From an uncultured Thermoleophilia bacterium (lineage in GTDB: Bacteria > Actinomycetota > Thermoleophilia > UBA2241): a stretch of 11,843 nucleotides of DNA. A model generated the notes under the pieces. The model did not search any database. It was given only the letters and a program-made list of their open reading frames with translations, and was not told where the DNA came from. Position 1 is the stretch's first letter. Each line of letters begins with the position of its first letter. The stretch lies in assembly GCA_903912585.1 (NCBI GenBank), contig CAIWHY010000091.1, forward strand, positions 1 through 11,843. The letters are read 5' to 3'. Both the position numbers and the translations under genes were made by a program. Below, one piece after another: positions 1-6,082 of the stretch.

Positions 1-71
1 GCCAGACGCCGGCCGGCCGCCCGGGCGCCCGCCCGCCCGTCCGAGGTCAGCGCGGCGCGCTCATCCCGCGC
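1..71. other. Noncoding tail downstream of the small secreted-protein gene
   Basis: No gene is supported here. On the minus strand this is the 3' flank of the gene ending at 72. It is extremely GC-rich. Four C-triplets on the plus strand (20-22, 28-30, 32-34, 36-38) give four G-triplets on the minus strand with loops of 1, 1 and 5 nt, which fits the canonical G-quadruplex pattern. Nearer the stop, the minus strand can pair GCGCGG with CCGCGC across a 10-nt loop. Either could act in 3'-end formation, but such motifs are common at this GC content. Confidence 0.3.
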
Positions 72-638
72 TCACTTCACCGTGTACGTGTGCGCGTACT
101 TGGCGCTGTACGGCGCGATCCAGATGGGGTCCGTGACGATGGCGCCGTTGTCGTCCATCCACGTCGGAAACTGGCTGATGACCTGCTCGCGCACCCATCC
201 CTTGTAGGTGCCGGGCGCGAGCTTGCCGAGCGGCACCCACCAGTCGATCGCCCACACGCCGGGATAGTTGACGCTGTCCCATTGGTAGGCGGCGTCCCAG
301 TACCGCACGGCGCGCAGCGGGTCGGTGACCGTCTTGGACCAGGTCCCGTTGACCTTGTGGAAGGTGAACGTGCGCAGCATCGCTACCGGAGCGAGCTTGG
401 CTCCTGTCTGGCTGTCGACCCATGTCGCGCCGACCACGATCTTCCAGGTGCGCGGGATGGCGCCGGTGTGATGGGTCATGGTCAGCGGGTCCGTGGGCCC
501 GTTCCACGAGTCCCAGCCGCCCCGGAACGAGGTGATGTATGCGGTGTTGAGCTGGGCGTGGTCCCACGCCGGCGCGGGCGCGGCCAAAATTCCCAGCGCG
601 AGCAGGACGAGCACGAGCAGAAGCAGTAGTCGTTTCAT
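72..638 (-). CDS. Small secreted Trp-rich protein of unknown function (188 aa)
   Basis: The start is the ATG at 638, chosen because a perfect AAGGAGG lies 7 nt upstream and a signal peptide follows at once. The frame stays open to 776, but that extension lacks a ribosome site and signal-peptide character. Residues 2-3 are Lys-Arg, residues 4-20 are almost all Leu/Val/Ala, and Ala-Pro-Ala at 22-24 is a likely signal peptidase I site. The lipobox Cys is absent, so the mature protein of about 164 aa should be released or wall-associated. The mature part has no Cys and 14 Trp, with many short alternating hydrophobic stretches that suggest a beta-sandwich. I do not recognise the family and assign no function. 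The gene diverges from the HEFGH membrane-protein gene across a 197-bp gap. Confidence 0.85.
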   Translation of the reverse strand: MKRLLLLLVLVLLALGILAAPAPAWDHAQLNTAYITSFRGGWDSWNGPTDPLTMTHHTGAIPRTWKIVVGATWVDSQTGAKLAPVAMLRTFTFHKVNGTWSKTVTDPLRAVRYWDAAYQWDSVNYPGVWAIDWWVPLGKLAPGTYKGWVREQVISQFPTWMDDNGAIVTDPIWIAPYSAKYAHTYTVK

Positions 639-645
639 CGCTCCG

Positions 646-652
646 CCTCCTT
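646..652 (-). promoter_or_regulatory. Shine-Dalgarno site fixing the start at 638
   Basis: The minus strand reads AAGGAGG, 7 nt before the ATG at 638. It complements the 16S anti-Shine-Dalgarno sequence perfectly. It decides the start of the secreted-protein gene against longer upstream options in the same frame. Confidence 0.85.
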
Positions 653-835
653 GAGGATGCGACGCGGTGCCCGCCTCGCTGCGTGACCCGTGGTCGCGGC
701 GGCTTGGCCAGTGCACGCCCGCGTCGCGTGACCAGAGCCCAGTACCCCGGTCATACGCTTCCATTCCAAGGTACACCAGGGCAACGGTGACTAAGTGCGA
801 GCGCCGGTGCTGCCGATGGAGACTACGGACGCGCG

Positions 836-1543
836 ATGGACACCGACGACGACGATACGCCGCAGGCCGCGCCGCCGAAGACGCTCGAGGAGCTCGGCTA
901 CTCGGCTGGAGGCGGGCGCACGGCCGCGGGCGGCGGGCGGAATGGCGGCCGCGGCACGGCGGGCGCCGCGGCCAGACCGCCGGACGCGGACGCTGTGCTG
1001 CGGGAGGCCCTGCGCGCCGAAGCGCCCGCGCAGGGCCTCTGGAAGCGCACGCTCCAATGGATCGTCGCCGCCGGCCTGACGGTGCTGCTCGCCTGGCTCA
1101 CGTACTCGCGCGACGGCTGGATCCCGTTCCTCTCCGGCGCCGACCTCGCGATTCACGAGTTCGGCCACCTGCTCACGTTCTGGGCGCCGGCGATGCTCTG
1201 CTCGTTCGCCGGTTCGTTCCTGCAGGTGGCCGCGCCGCTCAGCCTCGGCGCCTACTTCTGGGGGCGCAAGGACCGCTTCGCCGTGATCCTCTGCGGCGCC
1301 TGGGCGGCCGAGAACCTCAACAACGTCTCCGTCTACATCGGCGACGCGCAGCGCATGGTCCTGTCGCTGTTCGGCGACGACGGCTCCGGCTCCGGCCACG
1401 ACTGGCACAACATCCTGCGCGACCTCGGCTGGCTGAACGCGACCGACGCGCTCGCGAACGCCGTGCGCGCGGCGTCGGTCTGCCTCTTCGTCGTCGCACT
1501 CGGCCTCGCCGTGCTCGGGTTCTACCGGGCGCACGGCGAGTAG
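836..1543 (+). CDS. Integral membrane protein with HExxH motif, putative M50-like (235 aa)
   Basis: Residues 1-65 are acidic, then Gly/Ala/Arg-rich and probably disordered. From about residue 70 it is a membrane protein, with likely segments near 72-90, 112-142, 147-167 and 212-230. His-Glu-Phe-Gly-His at 107-111 is an HExxH zinc-binding signature at the edge of a hydrophobic stretch, as in intramembrane metalloproteases of the site-2 protease (M50) type. Gly-Ser-Phe-Leu-Gln (126-130), Tyr-Ile-Gly-Asp-Ala (167-171) and His-Asp-Trp-His (188-191) resemble motifs I recall in conserved hypothetical bacterial HExxH membrane proteins. Asp170, His188 or Asp189 could supply a third metal ligand. No PDZ domain or classical M50 NxxPxxxLDG motif is visible, so peptidase activity is unproven. 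The ATG at 836 has only a poorly spaced GGAG about 14 nt upstream. The gene runs opposite to its neighbours and converges on the Cache lipoprotein gene. Confidence 0.86.
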   Translation: MDTDDDDTPQAAPPKTLEELGYSAGGGRTAAGGGRNGGRGTAGAAARPPDADAVLREALRAEAPAQGLWKRTLQWIVAAGLTVLLAWLTYSRDGWIPFLSGADLAIHEFGHLLTFWAPAMLCSFAGSFLQVAAPLSLGAYFWGRKDRFAVILCGAWAAENLNNVSVYIGDAQRMVLSLFGDDGSGSGHDWHNILRDLGWLNATDALANAVRAASVCLFVVALGLAVLGFYRAHGE

Positions 1544-1560
1544 TCGCGGCAAAGGCGCCC

Positions 1561-1589
1561 GCGCGGAGCGGCTTCCGGCCGGCTCGCGC
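1561..1589. terminator. Hairpin between convergent genes, candidate bidirectional terminator
   Basis: GCGCG(g)AG-CGGC, loop TTCCG, then GCCG-(g)-CTCGCGC form about 11 paired bases with one unpaired base on each arm. It fills most of the 51-nt gap between the stops at 1543 (plus) and 1595 (minus). There is no clear T-tract in either direction, so it is a terminator-like structure, not a textbook intrinsic terminator. Confidence 0.45.
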
Positions 1590-1594
1590 TCGCG

Positions 1595-2959
1595 TCAGTC
1601 CGCCGGGCGGTACGTCCCGGCGCCGATGAGCCACGTGCCGTCGACCTTGCGCACGTAGCTGATCTTCTGCTGCACCTGGTAGCCCTGGGATGGGTTGGCA
1701 TATTGGTAGCTCACCCAGCCCTCCCCCGAGCCTCGCGCGATCTGGACGAAGTCGCGCACGATATACACGCCCTTCGGGTCGCGCAGGTCCCAGCGGTTCT
1801 GGCCGACCTTCTGCGGCTCCGCCGGCAGGCACAGGGTGTTGCCCTTCATGTCGTAGGCGAAGACGTAGAGCCCGGCCCTGAAGAACGGGCCTGAGGTCTT
1901 CATGAACTCCGCGATGGCCTGCTTCTTGCCGTGCTCGCGGCCATACTTGAGCGCCTGCCCGACGAAGGCGACGACCTCACCCTTGCCCGGAGGCCTGACC
2001 GCCGCGGGCCCGTAGGTGCCGGACCCCAGGAACCACCCGTTGTCGACCTTCATCACGTAGCCGAGCTTGGGCTCCTGTTTGCCGCCGTTCGCCGGGTTGG
2101 GCCAGGTGAAGTAGAGCCAGCCGCTGCCCCTGTGCGCGAGCGACACGAGGTCGGCGATCACGGGAACGCCGTTGATGTCTTTCTTGGCCATCAGGTTCTT
2201 GCCGACGAGGGAGGCGTCCCCGCCATGCGCGATCACGGTGCCGCCGAAGTCGTAGGCGTAGATGTAGAGCTGACCCTGATGGAACTCGCCGCCCGGCGCC
2301 GTGAAAGCGGCGAGCGCCGCCTGTTTGCCGTGCGCCCCGGCGTAGGCGACCGCCCTGGCGACGAACGCCTTCACGTCCGCCTGGGTCGGCGCGGTCGTCA
2401 CGGCCGTGCCGGACGTCGCGCCCTTGAACGGCCCTACGTGGCGCCCGGCGCAGACGATGTACTTCTGGCCGTCGCTGCCGGTGACCAGCTTGTAGTACGT
2501 CGACTTCAGGTACAGTCCGCCGGACCCCGGCTGCCTGTAGACGTACTGCTGCCAGCCGCTGCCGACCGCGAGCGCGCCGGCGACGATCTGGTCGCGGAAC
2601 AACGTGCCGACGACATCGGGCTTGCCCCGCATGGACTGGCCGCGCACAGTGGGGTCCGGGTTCGCCACCAGCGTCACGTTCGTGTCGTAAACGAAGGCGT
2701 AGAGGCTGGGGTTGGCCGCGTCCTTGTAGGGCGCCTGACCGGCGTTGATGGCGGCGAGCGTGGTCGCCGCGTCCTTGCGGAGAGCCGCGGCGGTCACGCC
2801 GACGAGCGCCGTGACCTGCTGCCGGCTGATGGGCGCCGGCCGGGCGGAGCTGGGCGACGCGGAACTGCCGCCGCCCGGCGCCGACCCGCACCCCGCGAGC
2901 ACCGCGAGGCCGAGCGCCAGCAGCGCCCCGGCAAGGACCGTCCATGGGATCCGTCTCAT
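1595..2959 (-). CDS. Lipoprotein with three tandem Cache sensor domains (454 aa)
   Basis: The ATG at 2959 has GGGAGGA a few bases upstream and leads straight into a lipoprotein signal: Arg2-Arg3, a hydrophobic core to residue 20, and lipobox Leu-Ala-Gly-Cys at 21-24. A Gly/Ser/Pro linker follows to about 44. The rest is three repeats of a single-Cache (Cache_2-like) fold at about 46-175, 196-316 and 330-451. Each has the hallmark Leu-Tyr-x-(Phe/Tyr)-x-Tyr-Asp strand (86-92, 231-237, 364-370) and a Trp or Tyr strand in the second half. Repeats 2 and 3 end in Gly-Ser/Ala-Gly-Thr-Tyr. Repeats 2 and 3 look most canonical and repeat 1 is more divergent. Cache domains usually bind small ligands outside the cell as part of chemoreceptors, histidine kinases or cyclases. 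Here no transmembrane helix or output domain follows, so the protein is a lipid-anchored extracellular binder. It lies 198 bp downstream of the exporter operon. Its ligand and partner are unknown. Confidence 0.92.
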   Translation of the reverse strand: MRRIPWTVLAGALLALGLAVLAGCGSAPGGGSSASPSSARPAPISRQQVTALVGVTAAALRKDAATTLAAINAGQAPYKDAANPSLYAFVYDTNVTLVANPDPTVRGQSMRGKPDVVGTLFRDQIVAGALAVGSGWQQYVYRQPGSGGLYLKSTYYKLVTGSDGQKYIVCAGRHVGPFKGATSGTAVTTAPTQADVKAFVARAVAYAGAHGKQAALAAFTAPGGEFHQGQLYIYAYDFGGTVIAHGGDASLVGKNLMAKKDINGVPVIADLVSLAHRGSGWLYFTWPNPANGGKQEPKLGYVMKVDNGWFLGSGTYGPAAVRPPGKGEVVAFVGQALKYGREHGKKQAIAEFMKTSGPFFRAGLYVFAYDMKGNTLCLPAEPQKVGQNRWDLRDPKGVYIVRDFVQIARGSGEGWVSYQYANPSQGYQVQQKISYVRKVDGTWLIGAGTYRPAD

Positions 2960-2963
2960 TTGT

Positions 2964-2970
2964 TCCTCCC
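2964..2970 (-). promoter_or_regulatory. Shine-Dalgarno site for the triple-Cache lipoprotein
   Basis: The minus strand reads GGGAGGA, with a 4-nt spacer (ACAA) to the ATG at 2959. It supports this start over a GTG at 3079 that would put about 40 non-signal residues before the lipoprotein signal. Confidence 0.8.
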
Positions 2971-3002
2971 TGATCGCCGCCGGCCTCTTCTTCAAGCTCT
3001 GC

Positions 3003-3059
3003 GCCAGCCGCGGTCTGGCCGGCCTACTGCCGTTGCCGCAGCGCGAAGCGCTCGGCCGG
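3003..3059 (-). promoter_or_regulatory. Structured 5' leader of the Cache lipoprotein gene (candidate)
   Basis: Three stems sit 44-100 nt upstream of the start. CCGGCC/GGCCGG (3019-3024 with 3054-3059) encloses the hairpin AGCGC-loop-GCGCT (3040-3052). GCCAG/CTGGC (3003-3007 with 3015-3019) adjoins and shares one base. No known riboswitch core was recognised. GC richness makes chance stems likely. Confidence 0.25.
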
Positions 3060-3128
3060 TCCTGGTCCTCTCGGGGCACGTGGCGGCCTCTTCACTCACG
3101 GTCGCCGCAGAGGGCCGCGGGTGAAACG

Positions 3129-3151
3129 CCGGTCCGGTCCCCCCGGACCGG
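3129..3151 (-). terminator. Hairpin just after the exporter operon
   Basis: A perfect 9-bp stem (CCGGTCCGG at 3129-3137 with CCGGACCGG at 3143-3151) closes a 5-nt loop and starts 7 nt after the ABC2 stop codon on the minus strand. It is followed by GCGTTTCAC, with only a 3-T run. It is probably a terminator or a 3'-end stabilising hairpin that separates the exporter operon from the Cache gene. Confidence 0.55.
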
Positions 3152-3157
3152 GACGAT

Positions 3158-6082
3158 CTAGACAAGCTGGCGCTCCGCCAGCCGGCGGAACAGCCCCGGC
3201 TTGGCGATGAGCTCCTCGAAGGTACCGCACTGGGCGACGGCGCCGTCCTCGAGCACGTAGATGCGGTCGGCGGCCTTGACCGTGCTGAGGCGCTGGGCGA
3301 TCACGAGGCGCGAGGCGTTCATCTCCTTGAGGCCGTCCATGACGACCGCCTGCGTACGGTTGTCGAGCGCGCTGGTGGCCTCGTCGAAGAGCAGCACCGT
3401 CGGCTGCGTGGCCAGCGCTCGGGCGATCAGCAGGCGTTGGCGCTGTCCGCCCGACAGCGTGACTCCTCCCTCCGCCACGAACGTGAACATGCCCATCGGC
3501 ATGGCCTCGATATCGGCGGCGAGTCCGGCGGCGCGCGCTGCTTCCCAGGCCTCGTCCTGGGTGAGCTGGGCGGCGCCGGCGATGTTGAGGTACACGGCGC
3601 CCGAGAAGACGCGGCCGTTCTGCAGGACGGTGCTGATCTGGCGCCTGAGCGCCGCGAGGTCGAGGGTGCGCAGATCCTGACCGTCGTAGTGGATCTCGCC
3701 GGCGAGCGGCTGTTCGAAGCCCAGCAGGAGGCGGAAGATCGTCGACTTGCCGGCGCCGGACGGGCCGACGATGGCGACGAACTCGCCGGGCCGGACCTCG
3801 AGCGAGACCTCGCGCAGCGTCGGCACGGCCGCATCCTCGTAGCCGAACGTGACCTTCGTCATCTCGATGTGGCCGCGCAGCCGCCCCGGGTCGGCCTTCG
3901 TCTCGGTGACTTCGGGCTCGGCCTCCAGCAGCGGCTTGGCGCGGCCGTACAGCGGCGCCACGTTGGTCAGCTGCGTGAGCGCCATGGCGAGCGCCAGAAG
4001 GCCGGCCAGCAGCTGGGCGAAGGCCGTCGTGTACGCCATGAACTGCCCTGTCTGATACGCCGAGCTCAGGAACAGGAAGTAGATGGCGAAGGCCCCGACC
4101 GAGCAGAGCAGCGGGTACGCGGAGTCGAACACGGTGCCGACGATGGCGATGCGGTCGGCCTTGACCGTGTGACGGCTCATGGCCACGAAGCCATCGCTCC
4201 AGCGCGCAAAGGCGCGTTCTTCGGCGCCGGTGTCGCGCAGCTTGGCGATCGCCGAGACGAGCTGGAGCACGTCGCCGGAGAGCTTGCCCTGCAGGGCGAA
4301 GACCGCGCGGCGCTCGCGGAGCTGGGCGAGGGCGACCACAAGCGACACCACCACGGCGACGACCACGAGCACAAGGGCCAAGGTGGCCAGCTCGGGGCTC
4401 ATGAAGAAGATCAGGGCCAGGTTCACGAGCGAGAACACCGCGCCGAAGACCGACAGGACGACCGTATTGAAGATGATCGTGCTCATCTGGTTGACGCTCA
4501 TCACGCGCATCGCCAGGTCGCCGGCCGTGAAGCGGCGGAAGAAGCCGGCCGGGAGCGTGAGCAGCCGGTCCCAGAGGGCTGCCTGCAGGCTGTTGTCGAT
4601 GCGCCCTTGAAGGCGCACCGTGGCGACGCCGCGGGCGAACGACAACGCCCCGAGGACGACGGCGATGACGAGCAGCACCGCGGCCATCTGGGAGAGCCCC
4701 ACCCCGCTGCCCGACGGGATGATGTTGTCGAACACGACGCCGGTGAAGATCGGCACGGCCAGACCGATGAGGGCGGCGAGCAGGCTGAAGACGGCGAGGG
4801 CCACCAGCTCGCCGGACGTGCCGCGCAGCACGAACGCCACGAGATCGCGGCCGCGCAACGACCGCGCCGGCAGCGGCCGATAGAACATGCAGGCCCGCGG
4901 CTGAAGGCCCGCGGCCTCCGCGGCGCCGACGCGGAACGGCGCCCGCCCGTCCTGCGGCGCGACCCGGTAGCTGGACGACGTGCGCGGCAACAACGCCACC
5001 GGCGCACCGTCGGCGAGGAACCCGAGGAGCGGCCCGTTGTCGTGGCGCCACCACTCGCCCTCCAGGGTGACCTCGCGGTAGCGTACGTGCGAGGCGCGTG
5101 CGATGGCCGAGACCGGCGTGTACGCCCTTCCGCCCCAGGCTTCCGGTGGGCTGACGAAGTGGATGCCGAGGCGCCCACCGACCGCACGGCAGGCGGCGAG
5201 CAGATCGTCCTCGCCGCCCTCGGTGACGCCCGCCGATCCGGAGTCCAGCACCGCGGCCTGCCGCGTGATCGTCGCGTGGAACGCCTTGGCGAGCGCACGC
5301 TCGCGACTCAGGAGGCGCTCGACCTCGAGCTCGTCCTCGCGCCGCACGCGCGCCGCGAGGCGGCGCAGCACCAGGCCGACGAGCGTGTCGAGCGGCGCCA
5401 GCGCAGGCTCTGCGCCGAGAGCCTGCGCGAGGTGCACGACGTCGATCGTGGCGGGCTCGCGCGCCTCCAGCCAGGAGGCGCCGGTCAGCGGGAGCCAGCC
5501 GTCGGAGGCCGTCACCGTGAGCGCCGCGTCCGAGACGAGGTCGGCGGCGCCCTGAGTGACGCGCACGCAGCGGTCGCCGCCGCGCGGCACGAGCGCCACG
5601 CCGGCCGGCAGCTCCTGGCCGGAGCCGGGGTCGGCCGGCATCGTCGCGGCCGGACGCAGCGCCTCGGGGAGCACCGTCGAGAGCTTCTCGGCCCACTCCG
5701 CCGCGGCGAGAACGAGCAGCATCCTGTCGGCCGGCCCGGCGAGCTCCCGCCACAGATCGGCGCGCGCCACGCGCACCATGCCGGCCGTACCGGCGGGCAC
5801 GGCGAGCAGCGCTACGCGCTCCGCGCCGTCCCCCGGCGGACCCGCGGGCGCCCCGCACAGGAGAGCGTCGGCGCCGACTCGGGTGACGAAGTGCCGTGCG
5901 CCCGGCGCGCCGTCGGCGTCCAGGCGCACGGCGAACACGTCGACCGCGCCGTAGGCGACGCCCCAGAGCACTGCCGGCTCGTCGAGCAGCCACGGCCGGT
6001 TGCCGGCGACGGGCGCGGCCTCGTGCCCGGGGGCCCATGAGACGCCCTGCGGTTCGGGGCTATTCTCTGGCGAGGACGGCAT
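3158..6082 (-). CDS. NHLM-type peptide export ABC transporter 2, permease/ATPase (974 aa)
   Basis: The membrane partner of the peptidase-bearing transporter in NHLM-type RiPP/bacteriocin export (the family I know as TIGR03797). Residues 1-415 are a soluble extension with no C39 peptidase. Within it, about 30-130 looks beta-rich, and about 290-410 includes motifs I associate with this family, such as Glu-Trp-Trp-Arg and the Tyr-Arg-Pro-Leu-Pro before the membrane domain. A six-helix-type permease spans about 415-705, with an ABC ATPase from about 735. The ATPase has Walker A GPSGAGKST (773-781), signature LSGGQRQR (876-883) and Walker B LLFDE (897-901). The H-loop position is Gln (Ala-Gln-Arg-Leu-Ser, residue 930) instead of the usual His. 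The ATG at 6082 is preceded by GGGGGG and lies inside the end of the upstream gene (23-nt overlap), which implies translational coupling. The frame is open further upstream, but only as an antisense-like extension within the ABC1 gene. Confidence 0.93.
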   Translation of the reverse strand: MPSSPENSPEPQGVSWAPGHEAAPVAGNRPWLLDEPAVLWGVAYGAVDVFAVRLDADGAPGARHFVTRVGADALLCGAPAGPPGDGAERVALLAVPAGTAGMVRVARADLWRELAGPADRMLLVLAAAEWAEKLSTVLPEALRPAATMPADPGSGQELPAGVALVPRGGDRCVRVTQGAADLVSDAALTVTASDGWLPLTGASWLEAREPATIDVVHLAQALGAEPALAPLDTLVGLVLRRLAARVRREDELEVERLLSRERALAKAFHATITRQAAVLDSGSAGVTEGGEDDLLAACRAVGGRLGIHFVSPPEAWGGRAYTPVSAIARASHVRYREVTLEGEWWRHDNGPLLGFLADGAPVALLPRTSSSYRVAPQDGRAPFRVGAAEAAGLQPRACMFYRPLPARSLRGRDLVAFVLRGTSGELVALAVFSLLAALIGLAVPIFTGVVFDNIIPSGSGVGLSQMAAVLLVIAVVLGALSFARGVATVRLQGRIDNSLQAALWDRLLTLPAGFFRRFTAGDLAMRVMSVNQMSTIIFNTVVLSVFGAVFSLVNLALIFFMSPELATLALVLVVVAVVVSLVVALAQLRERRAVFALQGKLSGDVLQLVSAIAKLRDTGAEERAFARWSDGFVAMSRHTVKADRIAIVGTVFDSAYPLLCSVGAFAIYFLFLSSAYQTGQFMAYTTAFAQLLAGLLALAMALTQLTNVAPLYGRAKPLLEAEPEVTETKADPGRLRGHIEMTKVTFGYEDAAVPTLREVSLEVRPGEFVAIVGPSGAGKSTIFRLLLGFEQPLAGEIHYDGQDLRTLDLAALRRQISTVLQNGRVFSGAVYLNIAGAAQLTQDEAWEAARAAGLAADIEAMPMGMFTFVAEGGVTLSGGQRQRLLIARALATQPTVLLFDEATSALDNRTQAVVMDGLKEMNASRLVIAQRLSTVKAADRIYVLEDGAVAQCGTFEELIAKPGLFRRLAERQLV

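Noticed and set aside
639..776. N-terminal extension of the secreted protein to an upstream start at 776
   Set aside because: A perfect AAGGAGG sits right before the ATG at 638 and the signal peptide begins there. The extension has no signal character.
639..835. Possible cyclic-di-GMP or cobalamin riboswitch in the divergent intergenic region
   Set aside because: The conserved core motifs of neither class are present. Only loose resemblance of short GC-rich strings was seen.
1931..3124. 397-codon plus-strand frame opposite the Cache lipoprotein
   Set aside because: Antisense shadow. The minus-strand frame has a ribosome site, lipobox and three Cache repeats.
3096..6038. Second 980-codon frame on the minus strand overlapping ABC2 in another phase
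   Set aside because: Arg/Ala/Gly-rich with no recognisable domain. It is an out-of-phase shadow of the ABC2 gene.
3437..6040. Very long open frame on the plus strand (867 codons), opposite ABC2
   Set aside because: Low-complexity Arg/Ala/Glu/His composition typical of antisense frames in GC-rich DNA. The minus-strand gene has complete ABC transporter motifs across the same span.
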